Of a DNA stretch of 64,000 nucleotides, positions 23,138 to 31,309 are shown piece by piece (the stretch's first letter is position 1; every line of letters begins with the position of its first letter). The position numbers and the translations under genes are program-made. The notes under the pieces are model-generated. The model made no database searches, was not told where the DNA came from, and saw nothing but the letters and a program-made list of their open reading frames with translations. This DNA comes from Brevinema_A sp051649605 (lineage in GTDB: Bacteria; Spirochaetota; Brevinematia; Brevinematales; Brevinemataceae): positions 128,833-192,832 of the forward strand of contig JBOFHK010000017.1 of the NCBI GenBank assembly GCA_051649605.1, written 5' to 3'.

Positions 23138-23994
23138 TTATGCTTTGTTTATACTTCCAAAGATTTTCATATTATGGGAGACGGTGGTGATAACATATTC
23201 TTCGATTGTTTGGAATAGTGTTAAAATATCAGTTCCGTTTTCTATGGGATTTTGTTGCATAATCGATTCTACGGTTCGAAACTCTGATTTACAATTGCCT
23301 GTATAAAAATTAATTTTGTTGATTCCTAAGCGAATCGCTTTTTGGAAATCTTGATCAGAAATACCAGACCCTCCATGAAGTACTAAGGGTACTGATACCG
23401 ATTAAGCGATTTTTTTTAAGCGGTCAAAATCTAAATTAGGCTCTCCTTTGTAATTACCATGGATATTGCCTATTGATACAGCAAAACAGTCAATACCAGT
23501 ACGTTGTACAAAATCCGTTGCTTCTTCAGCTTTGGTAAAGTACTCTTCTCCTAAATGTGAGGCTTCTAATCCTCCTATTGTCCCCAATTCTCCTTCTACG
23601 GAGATTCCAAGAGCATGGCAAATCTTGACAATTTCTTGAGTGGTTGCGATATTTTCTTCATAAGGTAAGGAAGAAGCATCGATCATAATGGATGAAAATC
23701 CATTTTTGATACATTTCATGATCGTAGGTAGGGTTAAACCATGATCTAAGTGTAGTACTACGGGGATTGGTGAACGCTGAGCCATTGTAACGGCTGTTAG
23801 GGCAATATCTTCTATTTTGAAAGCATTATCTATAAGATGCCCCTCTGCAATTTGGATGATAACGGGACTATTATTCCTTTCTGCTGCTTTTAGAATTGCC
23901 TGTAAAAAGTCATCGAACTGATATTAAAAGCTCCAACGGCATATTGTTGTTGACGGGCTTTTTTGAGTGCTTCTTCCATAGTGATGATAGGCAT
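23138..23994 (-). pseudogene. Class II fructose/tagatose-bisphosphate aldolase, broken
   Basis: The reading frame of a zinc-dependent class II aldolase is recognisable but damaged twice. From ATG 23994 it begins PIITMEEALKKA and YAVGAFNI, then a base is missing near 23915 and the frame hits TAA. In the shifted frame it continues: FDDFLQAILKAAE, PVVLHLDHGLTL (zinc His), IMIDASS, EGELGTIGG, CFAVSIGNIHG. A second lesion, an in-frame TAA at 23404-23402, falls between LKKIA and VPLVLHGGSG, after which the rest (INKINFYT) runs to a stop at 23138. The start is one base after the PTS gene, so it was the last gene of that operon. Confidence 0.92.
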
Positions 23995-23995
23995 A

Positions 23996-25366
23996 TTAAT
24001 GACTCCTTGATTTTGATTTGAGTAATGCGAGTAGTAAAGCAGAGATTACTGCTCCGATTAGAATTGATATTATAAATAATAGGGGGCTGCTGGCTAGCGG
24101 AATGACGAAGATTCCTCCATGTGGGGCTGGGAGAGAAATATTAAAAATTTGCGTTAGGATTCCAGCGATCGTTGACCCAACGATACAAGATGATATGACC
24201 CTAATAGGATCTCCTACTGCAAAAGGAATAACTCCTTCGGTAATAAAGCATGCCCCCATAAAATAACAAGCATCTCCAGCTTTTTTTTCAGCATCTGACC
24301 ATAATTTTGGAAAGAAGGTTGTACAGAGAGCTAAGGCAATAGGGGGTACCATACCTCCAGCCATCATGGAGGACATAAAATAAGCATTTCCTGAGGTAAA
24401 TGCTCCATTAGCAAATATAGCTGCAGTTTTGTTGATTGGGCCACCAAGGTCTGATGCCATCATCGCCCCTATAACTCCTCCGATAAACGAGCGGTTGGCA
24501 GGATCTAAACCGTTTAAAAAATTGATTAAAGATTCCATGACCCAAGCGATCGGTGTGAGTAAGGGGGTAATAATTAATCCTGTCAATACGATACTAAATA
24601 CAGGGTAAAATAGTACTGGTTTGAGAGATGCGATATTTTGAGGAACATTTTTGAGGATTTTTTTGAGGAAATTAATAACATAACCGGCAATAAATCCTGC
24701 AATAATTCCTCCGAGGAAACCTGTTTTCCCTTTGTCGGCGATTATCCCAGCGACCATTCCTGGCATTAGGGCGTTTTGTCCCCCTACGCTATAAGCAATA
24801 TAGCCTGCTAATATGGGTACAATAAATCCGAAAGCCTCAGAGCCCCAAGTACTTAGAAATCCTGCAATAGGATTGTAACTTTCATGATTGGGATCACCTG
24901 CAAAGATTCCAAAAGAAAATGATATCCCTATTAGGATCCCCCCACCAATAATAAAGGGAAGCATATTGGCAATCCCATTCATTAAATGTTTGTAAATACC
25001 AGTTTTTGTGTTTAATTGAAATAAATCTCCTGTATTTTCTTCGCTGGAAGTAGGAGATAATTTGCCTTCTATAATTTTTTTTAGAAGCTCTTTAGGGTGT
25101 TTTACTGCTTCCCCTACAGCAACTTCAATGATTTTTTTACCAGCGAATCGTGATTTTTCTACTACCTTATCCGCTGCTATTAGGATATAGTCAGCCGAAA
25201 GAATAGATTCTGGGGATAGAGGAGAACCAATACCATCAGATCCTTGTGTTTCGACCTCTATGGTGATTCCTAGATTTTGTGCATGTTTCTTGAGATTTTC
25301 TGCAGCTATATAGGTATGGGCAATACCTGTGGGACAGCTGGTAACCGCAGCAATTTTGATATTCAT
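23996..25366 (-). CDS. PTS fructose-type transporter EIIBC
   Basis: Membrane component that imports a sugar and phosphorylates it. The 456-residue protein starts with a fructose-type EIIB domain: the phosphorylated Cys is in TSCPTGIAHT (Cys 11), with VETQGSDG further on (about residues 1-100). From about 125 onward is the EIIC domain, with many hydrophobic segments and the conserved GGPINK motif near residue 310. It follows the EIIA gene by 4 bp. No FruK kinase or HPr is in the window; the sugar is therefore not certain. The length fits a complete fusion protein. Confidence 0.93.
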   Translation of the reverse strand: MNIKIAAVTSCPTGIAHTYIAAENLKKHAQNLGITIEVETQGSDGIGSPLSPESILSADYILIAADKVVEKSRFAGKKIIEVAVGEAVKHPKELLKKIIEGKLSPTSSEENTGDLFQLNTKTGIYKHLMNGIANMLPFIIGGGILIGISFSFGIFAGDPNHESYNPIAGFLSTWGSEAFGFIVPILAGYIAYSVGGQNALMPGMVAGIIADKGKTGFLGGIIAGFIAGYVINFLKKILKNVPQNIASLKPVLFYPVFSIVLTGLIITPLLTPIAWVMESLINFLNGLDPANRSFIGGVIGAMMASDLGGPINKTAAIFANGAFTSGNAYFMSSMMAGGMVPPIALALCTTFFPKLWSDAEKKAGDACYFMGACFITEGVIPFAVGDPIRVISSCIVGSTIAGILTQIFNISLPAPHGGIFVIPLASSPLLFIISILIGAVISALLLALLKSKSRSH

Positions 25367-25370
25367 TATT

Positions 25371-25817
25371 TTACTCCTTAATAATATTTTGAATATGATG
25401 AAAAATATTTTGATTGGTATTATTTTTATTGGTTAATAGGGTTATTAATTGGTCATTAGAAGCCAACATCGATATTTTCACCAAACTATCGATAAATTGG
25501 TTGTTGGACGTTTGAGGGGCTAATATACAAAAAAATAGGGAAGCTGTTTCTTGCTCATGGTAGATGATGTCTTCCTTAGTGGTGATGATAAAGATTGAAA
25601 GTTTAAGAATAGAAGCCATTCTCACATGAGGCATAGCGATATGATCAGTAATGATGGTTGGGGCCTCTTTTTCTCGTTGATAGAGAGAGATAATAAGATC
25701 ATCTTTTTTACTGCAGATGAGATTTTCAACAGCTTGATCAGCGATAAATTCGAAGAGCTGGCTCTTGGTGTGAATATTTTGATTTAAATAGATATACTTT
25801 TCATTAATAAAAGTCAT
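25371..25817 (-). CDS. PTS fructose-type EIIA component
   Basis: A 148-residue PTS EIIA of the fructose/mannitol class that passes phosphate from HPr to EIIB. The active-site His lies in IAMPHVRM (about residue 64), with the preceding REKEAPTI and the following LSIFIITT strand matching the family. It is the first gene of the operon EIIA-EIIBC-aldolase and has its own promoter just upstream. Its sequence appears intact. Confidence 0.92.
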   Translation of the reverse strand: MTFINEKYIYLNQNIHTKSQLFEFIADQAVENLICSKKDDLIISLYQREKEAPTIITDHIAMPHVRMASILKLSIFIITTKEDIIYHEQETASLFFCILAPQTSNNQFIDSLVKISMLASNDQLITLLTNKNNTNQNIFHHIQNIIKE

Positions 25818-25844
25818 GGTTACGACTCCTTTTGTTTATTTCTT

Positions 25845-25872
25845 ATTATATATGAATTACAGATTATTGCAA
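25845..25872 (-). promoter_or_regulatory. Promoter of the fructose-type PTS operon
   Basis: TTGCAA (25872-25867) and TATAAT (25850-25845) on the minus strand, 16-base spacer. The upstream 25873-25905 is AT-rich with repeated TATAATTA and ATTATAATT, possible repressor sites. Confidence 0.65.
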
Positions 25873-25960
25873 TACTATAATTATTATAAGTTATTATAAT
25901 TAAATAAATTAACTTCTACTGTTTTTGATATCACTTCTTAAAAATCATTAATGAGCAATA

Positions 25961-25990
25961 AAAAACGCATCTGTGAATAACAGATGCGTT
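25961..25990 (-). terminator. Terminator after flgF
   Basis: On the minus strand AACGCATCTGT and ACAGATGCGTT form a stem of about 11 bp around a 5-base loop, followed by TTTT. It ends the flgF transcript 29 bases past the stop codon. Confidence 0.85.
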
Positions 25991-26018
25991 AGTATATTTT
26001 GATAGTGATTGATAATAA

Positions 26019-26849
26019 TTAACGTAAAACTTTATTAACGGCGTGGTTTAGCATTTCGTCTTCGGTTTGAATAACTTTTTGATTGGCTTCGTATAAGCGT
26101 TGTACCTCGATCATGCGTACCATTTCATCGACAGGTTGAACATTCGATTTTTCTAAAAATCCTTGGAGGACTTTGGGATTATCAATATCTTGTGCTTCTC
26201 CAGAAAATTTACTTTCGGTGTAGAGGTGATTTCCTTCTCTCACCAAATATCTTGGGTGTTTGAAATTGACAATTTTTAATTTACCTAATGATTGTTCGGG
26301 TGTCCACTCATTACCGACAACGGTGGTAAATTGGTCATAAGGGATTGTGGGGTTGATTAAAATATTTGCTTCTTTATCAACTTTAAAATTATTACGAGCC
26401 ACTTGCAGGCGTCCTTCTGTACCGAGAAGGTAGTTACCATTGTTGTCAACGACGTAACCATCCCCTGAAATAGTGAATTTACCATTTCTACTATAACGGA
26501 TACCGTGAGGGGTTTCTACCGTAAAAAAGCCATCACCTTCGAGAGCGAAATCGAACTGTGCATCTGTCTGTAACAAACTACCTTGCTCAAAACGAATATA
26601 AGATTCGTTGTATTCAACGCCTGTACCTATTTTACCAGCAATAGGAGCTTTATCGTAAGATCCTAAAGGGAATTTAACTTGACCATCATCGTTGATTCGA
26701 CGTGCGAGCATTTCTGGAAATGCTTTCATAACGGCGGTTTCTCTTTTGTATCCATCGGTGTTCACGTTTGCCAGGTTTTGGGCAATAGAATTTATTGATT
26801 CTTGAAGGGCAAGCATTCCGCTTGCTCCAGTGTATAATCCTTTAACCAT
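26019..26849 (-). CDS. flgF: Flagellar basal-body rod protein FlgF (FlhO)
   Basis: A rod protein of the periplasmic flagellum. The 276-residue product starts VKGLYTGASGMLALQESIN and NLANVNTDGYKRE, the flagellar rod/hook N-terminal signature, has FALEGDGFFTVETP and YSRNGKFTIS in the middle, and ends in the FlgG-type coiled-coil region VQPVDEMVRMIEVQRLYEAN. Compared with the second rod gene at 29349 it looks like the proximal FlgF. AGAGGAA precedes the start. Between the two lie a recombinase and a GH13-like gene. Confidence 0.88.
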   Translation of the reverse strand: MVKGLYTGASGMLALQESINSIAQNLANVNTDGYKRETAVMKAFPEMLARRINDDGQVKFPLGSYDKAPIAGKIGTGVEYNESYIRFEQGSLLQTDAQFDFALEGDGFFTVETPHGIRYSRNGKFTISGDGYVVDNNGNYLLGTEGRLQVARNNFKVDKEANILINPTIPYDQFTTVVGNEWTPEQSLGKLKIVNFKHPRYLVREGNHLYTESKFSGEAQDIDNPKVLQGFLEKSNVQPVDEMVRMIEVQRLYEANQKVIQTEDEMLNHAVNKVLR

Positions 26850-26888
26850 AATAGTTCCTCTCTTTCCATGGATTCCCTAACTATATCA

Positions 26889-26944
26889 TCGGATTTTATA
26901 AAAAACAATCAAGATTTTTCTTATTATTTTTTTATAAAATCCGA
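26889..26944. repeat. 17-bp inverted repeat between flgF and the recombinase
   Basis: Arms TCGGATTTTATAAAAAA (26889-26905) and TTTTTTATAAAATCCGA (26928-26944) are exact complements separated by 22 bases. They fill the divergent gap between flgF (minus) and xer (plus). The minus-strand arm contains TCCGATGA, close to a sigma-28 -10 box, with TTGA, not TAAA, 15 bases upstream. The plus-strand arm gives TATAAA ahead of xer, so the arms may hold both divergent promoters. Confidence 0.75.
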
Positions 26945-26971
26945 AAAATACAATTAGGTTAGGAGTTTTCT

Positions 26972-27859
26972 ATGGCAGTAAATCAATTTATCCGACGACT
27001 TGCTCATGAAAAAAATTACGCGAAAAATACCATTAAAGCATATCAAAGCGATTTACAAGAGTTTGAGGTTTCAATACAAAAAGATATTCTTGATGTAGAT
27101 AAAAATGATGTTTTGGATTATATCTGTAACCTTAGTAAATCCCAAGAAATATCTGTAGTAAGTATTAGGCGAAAAATTTCTTGTTTGAGGTCGTTTTATA
27201 AAGATCTTCTCCGAATGGAGATACGTAAGGACAATCCCATGGAGAAGGTTGTTCTTCCTAAAATCCAAAGGAAACTCCCCAACCTCGTTAGCGAAACAGA
27301 ATTGGATGAGCTTTTCTCATTATTTGATAATACTACGGAACAGTTTCCCTCTTTGAGAGACTTAATGATTTTTGAATTATTATATTCTTGTGGTCTTCGT
27401 GTAACAGAATTATGTGAATTGACGCTGGGGAGTATCTATTTGGAAGAAAAAACTCTCCGCATCTTAGGGAAAGGAGGAAAAGAACGCCTTATTCCTATGG
27501 GAATGCGTTTAAAAACACTTTTGGAGCATTATCTTCCCATTCGGAAAGAGTACCTTAAGGGAGTTGCCTGTCCTTATGTAATTACGTCAAAATTTAGAAA
27601 AAAAGTATCCCGAATGTTTATTTGGAAGGTTTTGAAACAATATTCCCAAGAGTTAAATATTACAGAACTACATCCTCATATGTTGAGACATGCTTTTGCG
27701 ACTCATATGCTTGCTCATGGAGCAGATTTGCGTTTGATCCAAGAATTATTAGGGCATAGTGATTTGGCTACAACAGAAATTTATACCCACGTTGCTCACG
27801 AAAAATTATATGATACCCTTATTCAATATCATCCAATGGCTCAAGAGCATAGTCTATAG
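26972..27859 (+). CDS. Tyrosine recombinase XerC/XerD family
   Basis: A 295-residue site-specific recombinase of the type that resolves chromosome dimers. The catalytic set is complete: R143 (GLRVTEL), K167 (GKGGKER), H236 and R239 (HMLRHAFATHML), H262 (GHSDLATT) and Y271 (EIYTHV). The N-terminal SAM-like domain (about residues 3-85) is present. Whether it is XerC, XerD or a single Xer cannot be decided from sequence alone. TTAGGAG precedes the start. Its last 41 bases overlap the end of the gene on the opposite strand. Confidence 0.92.
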   Translation: MAVNQFIRRLAHEKNYAKNTIKAYQSDLQEFEVSIQKDILDVDKNDVLDYICNLSKSQEISVVSIRRKISCLRSFYKDLLRMEIRKDNPMEKVVLPKIQRKLPNLVSETELDELFSLFDNTTEQFPSLRDLMIFELLYSCGLRVTELCELTLGSIYLEEKTLRILGKGGKERLIPMGMRLKTLLEHYLPIRKEYLKGVACPYVITSKFRKKVSRMFIWKVLKQYSQELNITELHPHMLRHAFATHMLAHGADLRLIQELLGHSDLATTEIYTHVAHEKLYDTLIQYHPMAQEHSL

Positions 27860-29234
27860 ACAGTTTTTTTTTGCTATTATTTTGTTTGAAAGCAGTAAAA
27901 GACTCACTAAAAATGGTGCAGACTTTTTTACGTTTGAGATTGTAGTCAGTAAGTAGTTCGATAATAGATCCATTAAAATCCATGATTTTGGTGAGATTAA
28001 TCACAATATTGTGTTTTGAATGATTCGCAAAAATAAAAATAGAATCTTCTCCATCCATATAACGTTCTATCCCCCATAAATTACAATCTTGGATTACAAA
28101 ACGAAAACGACCTTGTCTTAGAACAGGGTATTTTTTTCGGAGTTTTAACAGTTTTTTGTAGAGATTAAAAAGATCTTTATTCCATTTTGTTTTTGTCCAA
28201 ATCATAGAACGTTCTAAACCAACTTTATAGAGCCCGATTTCTTCACCAAATAAAATCTTTGGAGTCATTGACCCTAGGAGTTGGAAACAAACACCTCGTG
28301 CAGCAACGGTGAAATTTCTTTTACTAAGTTCCCAAAATGATAGCTGATTGTCTGATAGAACAAAAGGAATCATCGCTATATCTTGACAATATTCATAGGC
28401 AAATCGTCCTAAGAGACCAAGACTAGCGTAGAAATTATCTTCTTCTAAAAAAATATCTCGTAATAAGCAGGATAAAGTGAGATGTGCTTGGCATGTTGGA
28501 AAGTAGTTGAGAGTTTTTCTTAAAACAGAGGTTTTAGAAATATCTCCAGAAACATAGTCAATAGGGAATTTTTCAAAATAGGAGATATATTTTTCGAAAT
28601 CTAAGATTGATTTTGGAGTGGCTAGGTGGTAAATACCAGTAATATCTGAAGGAGTAATAGGCTCGGAAAGGTGTGTTTTAATTTCAAAAGGAGAGGTTGA
28701 CCATTCATTGTCTTTGAGTCCGTTTTCTCCATAATATTTTTGGATATTATGGCCATTAAGTTCGAAAAATGCATAAATAGATTCTTCGTTTGGAATATCT
28801 AGGACGAACATATAGTATTCTATTGAACCTTCGATAAAGGTACTTTTACCGTGAATAGTTTGCATTCCTTTTAGGGTTTGGATGTTTACGAAGACTTGTT
28901 GCCACAATAAAGGATCAATACCAATCATTAATACTAGGTGATTGTTTTTCACAAAAGATTTTTGAATATCAAAAATTACTCCTTGATTATGAGAGGAGCC
29001 AATTTCTAAAATGGCGATTTCTTTGGTAGTACGAAGACTATCTGAGAGAATTTCTCCGTCTGCTTGGAATCGATAACGGTATATCCCTTCAGGAAGATTG
29101 AGCGTTGTAACAAAACATTGCTTTTTTTTACAAAAAGACAATTCTTTGTTGATATGCTCGGGGAAATCGTCAGATAAGATAGAGACGGTTTTATAATGCT
29201 GAGCTGCTAAAATGAATTTTATTGGATATTCCAT
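27819..29234 (-). CDS. GH13 amylase-like protein, apparently non-catalytic
   Basis: A 471-residue protein resembling neopullulanase-type GH13 enzymes. Start ATG 29234 gives MEYPIKFILAAQH; a longer frame upstream lacks a site. An Ig-like domain (YRYRFQADGEILSDSLR, about residues 55-71) is followed by a CBM34-like domain ending YYGENGLKD, then a shortened barrel part and the C-terminal elements MTPKILFGEEIGL, ERSMIWTKTKWNKDL and LRKKYPVLRQGRF. The catalytic regions normally carrying the Asp, Glu and Asp residues (GFRxD, ExW, HD) are not seen; the barrel is roughly half normal length. It may bind glycans without cutting, or be decaying. It overlaps xer by 41 bp. Confidence 0.7.
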   Translation of the reverse strand: MEYPIKFILAAQHYKTVSILSDDFPEHINKELSFCKKKQCFVTTLNLPEGIYRYRFQADGEILSDSLRTTKEIAILEIGSSHNQGVIFDIQKSFVKNNHLVLMIGIDPLLWQQVFVNIQTLKGMQTIHGKSTFIEGSIEYYMFVLDIPNEESIYAFFELNGHNIQKYYGENGLKDNEWSTSPFEIKTHLSEPITPSDITGIYHLATPKSILDFEKYISYFEKFPIDYVSGDISKTSVLRKTLNYFPTCQAHLTLSCLLRDIFLEEDNFYASLGLLGRFAYEYCQDIAMIPFVLSDNQLSFWELSKRNFTVAARGVCFQLLGSMTPKILFGEEIGLYKVGLERSMIWTKTKWNKDLFNLYKKLLKLRKKYPVLRQGRFRFVIQDCNLWGIERYMDGEDSIFIFANHSKHNIVINLTKIMDFNGSIIELLTDYNLKRKKVCTIFSESFTAFKQNNSKKKLSIDYALEPLDDIE

Positions 29235-29348
29235 ACCCACTCTTGAATAAAATATTTTATTAATATCGTTTATTACGATGACGTAATTATAAAATATTTT
29301 TGAAAAAATAGCAAATCTTGATTCTCCAATAATAAAGAAAACTAACAA

Positions 29349-30143
29349 TTATCGTTTGAGAGCAACTGCGGAACCAAGCATGTTATCACTTGTCTGAATA
29401 GCACGAGAATTAAATTCATAGGCTCTTTGTGCAACAATCATATCAACCATTTCGGTGATTGCTGAGACGTTAGACATTTCTAAGAAACTTTGTCTTAATG
29501 CTCCAAATCCCTGATCGGCTGGAGTACCTTCTACAGATAATCCCGATGCAGGGCTTTCTTTAACGAGATTCTCTCCAAGATTCATAAGACCTGCAGGATT
29601 AATAAATCGTCTTAGGGTAATATTTCCAATTTCTCTAGGGTCTTGTTCTCCAGCGACTTTGACGCTAACGTCCCCCATTGGGGTAATTACCAAAGAAGAA
29701 ATTTCAAAATTATCAGGTAGTTGAAGGCGGGGTAAAAGATAATAGCCTTGAGAAGTTACAATATTACGATTAGCATCAATTTTGAATGTGCCATCTCTTG
29801 TATATGCAGTAGTACTATCAGGCATTTCTACGGCAAAGAAACCTTCATCTTCGATAGCAATATCTAAGACATTCCCTGTTTGTTGGAGGCTACCTTGGGT
29901 ATAAAATTTTTGAGTTCCAGAGACTTTTACCCCTAACCCTGTTTGAATACCAATAGGATGTTGGGTTACTTCTGAAGAAGGAGTCCCTGCAAGACGCTGG
30001 GTTTGGTATAAGAGATCTTCAAACTCTGGTCTTGTCCGTTTGAATCCTGTAGTATTAATGTTGGCAAGGTTATTGGAAATAGTATCAATGTGAAATTGCT
30101 CTCCGACCATTCCCGAAGCAGCTGTCCATAAAGAACGCATCAT
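29349..30143 (-). CDS. flgG: Flagellar distal rod protein FlgG
   Basis: The distal rod of the flagellum is formed by FlgG. The 264-residue product has MMRSLWTAASGM at the start (ATG 30143 follows GGAGGG by 6 bases; an earlier ATG touches that site), NLANINTTGFKRTRPEFEDLLYQ, LGVKVSGTQKFYTQGSL, LDIAIEDEGFFAV and the C-terminal MVDMIVAQRAYEFNSRAIQTSD. The hook-rod N-terminal and C-terminal coils are complete. A sigma-28-type promoter lies about 55 bases upstream. Confidence 0.94.
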   Translation of the reverse strand: MMRSLWTAASGMVGEQFHIDTISNNLANINTTGFKRTRPEFEDLLYQTQRLAGTPSSEVTQHPIGIQTGLGVKVSGTQKFYTQGSLQQTGNVLDIAIEDEGFFAVEMPDSTTAYTRDGTFKIDANRNIVTSQGYYLLPRLQLPDNFEISSLVITPMGDVSVKVAGEQDPREIGNITLRRFINPAGLMNLGENLVKESPASGLSVEGTPADQGFGALRQSFLEMSNVSAITEMVDMIVAQRAYEFNSRAIQTSDNMLGSAVALKR

Positions 30144-30195
30144 AATCATCCCTCCTAGTAGAGTCCTTCTCTTTCAAAATAAACTCTCTCTATAA

Positions 30196-30222
30196 ATATC
30201 GGAAGAGATTGATTTTTCTTTA
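30196..30222 (-). promoter_or_regulatory. Sigma-28 (FliA-type) promoter of flgG
   Basis: Minus strand: TAAA (30222-30219), 15-base spacer, TCCGATAT (30203-30196). This matches TAAA-N15-GCCGATAA in all four -35 bases and six of the eight -10 bases, with the required 15-base spacing. It supports motility-sigma control of flgG. Confidence 0.65.
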
Positions 30223-30310
30223 GAAAAATGCGAGACGAAGTCGACCAATTGTTCTTATCCAGCAGAGCTGTGATAGGTAATTTATCTTTATTTCTCTGGA
30301 ATAGGCTGAT

Positions 30311-30339
30311 TGTTTTTTTTACGATATTGTAGTATAATT
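30311..30339 (+). promoter_or_regulatory. Promoter of the dciA-like/tilS/hpt/ftsH operon
   Basis: TTGTTT (30311-30316), 17-base spacer, TATAAT (30334-30339), about 37 bases ahead of the first gene. The downstream genes overlap or lie close together, so the one promoter may serve all five. Confidence 0.6.
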
Positions 30340-30375
30340 TAAACAGATTGTTTCAGAAAAAAGAGGGGGAATTTG

Positions 30376-30717
30376 ATGTCTACCTTAGAAGAAATTAAAC
30401 TTATTATTCTTCAGATTGTACAAGAGACGGATGTCCGTAAGCCTGATCTTTTTTGTTCGCGAGAACTTTTTTTAGAACTTCTAAAAAGATCAGATTGTCA
30501 ACCTCACCCTCTCCAAAAAGATACGGTTGTTATGCTCCCTAATGTTTATTGGACGCAAAATCTTTCTTTATCGATGCCTAACATTATAGCGCATACGCAC
30601 CGAGGGGTTTTAATTTTACAATACTTGGAGCTTATTGCTAATTTTATTATTAAAGAACATGGATCTATTATCCATGTACAAAATGTTGTTAAAGACCTAA
30701 TAAATAAACGAAAATAA
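30376..30717 (+). CDS. Hypothetical protein, 113 residues
   Basis: I do not recognise this protein. ATG 30376 is preceded at 5 bases by AGAGGGGGA, so the start is solid. The product is alpha-helical in appearance, without a signal peptide, membrane segment or cysteine motif. It has hydrophobic helices around STLEEIKLIILQIVQE and VLILQYLELIANFII. It is the first gene before a DciA-like protein and the tilS-hpt-ftsH set, so a role in replication or a house-keeping function is possible but unproven. Confidence 0.75.
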   Translation: MSTLEEIKLIILQIVQETDVRKPDLFCSRELFLELLKRSDCQPHPLQKDTVVMLPNVYWTQNLSLSMPNIIAHTHRGVLILQYLELIANFIIKEHGSIIHVQNVVKDLINKRK

Positions 30718-30802
30718 TCTTTTTTATATCGATGAATCTTATCTTGTGTAAAATATTTTATAAATTTTTTAAGATTGATATTCACATAAGGAATAGTACA
30801 AA

Positions 30803-31309
30803 ATGCGATTGAATACATTAAAAAATTTTGTCCACCATATCAAACAAAAAATCCCTCTGAATATAAAAATTGTTGCGGAGATTCGTTTGATGTGGGCTGA
30901 TATTGTTGGTGAGAAATTTTCAGGTTATAGCCAACCTTTTAAGTGTGAATATGTTTCTAAAAAAGATGAAAAAGGAAGTAATACAGGTGAATTTCATCGT
31001 CGTTTATTAGTTTATGTAAAAAATGATATTACTAAAACTGCCATGACGGCATATACTGCTCTTTATTTAGAAAAAATCCCTAAAAAACACCGTATTCATT
31101 CTTTACGTTTTCAATATACAGGTGTTCCTTTAATTTCTATAGAAACTCTCTCCCGTCCACAAGCTCCTATTTATTGGATTTCTGAGGAAGAAAAACAAAA
31201 TCTTGTTCATAAGGTAAGAGAGTTAACCTTGTCTCCTGACCTTGAAAAAACAATGATTGATTATTTAATTGTTTGCTGGCATCAAAAAAATAGGGATAAT
31301 AAGGTATGA
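30803..31309 (+). CDS. DUF721 (DciA-like) protein
   Basis: A 168-residue protein whose middle resembles the DUF721 family, whose best-known member DciA loads the replicative helicase DnaB. Matching elements are IRLMWADIVGEKFSGYSQPF (about residues 27-46), LLVYVKNDITKTAMTAYTALYLEKI, and LRFQYTGVPL. AAGGAA lies before the start. It overlaps tilS by four bases (ATGA). The relation to DciA is by pattern only; the C-terminal part is less familiar. Confidence 0.75.
   Translation: MRLNTLKNFVHHIKQKIPLNIKIVAEIRLMWADIVGEKFSGYSQPFKCEYVSKKDEKGSNTGEFHRRLLVYVKNDITKTAMTAYTALYLEKIPKKHRIHSLRFQYTGVPLISIETLSRPQAPIYWISEEEKQNLVHKVRELTLSPDLEKTMIDYLIVCWHQKNRDNKV

Noticed and set aside
23402..23785. A complete 127-codon gene on its own
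   Set aside because: It is the middle of the broken aldolase; family motifs continue on both sides past the frameshift and the stop.
23900..23930. Programmed frameshift in the aldolase gene
   Set aside because: No slippery run lies at the shift site, and a separate in-frame stop downstream points to decay.
26972..27859. Integrase of a mobile element
   Set aside because: Its size and motifs fit housekeeping XerC/XerD, and no phage or conjugation genes, tRNA target or flanking repeats are seen nearby.
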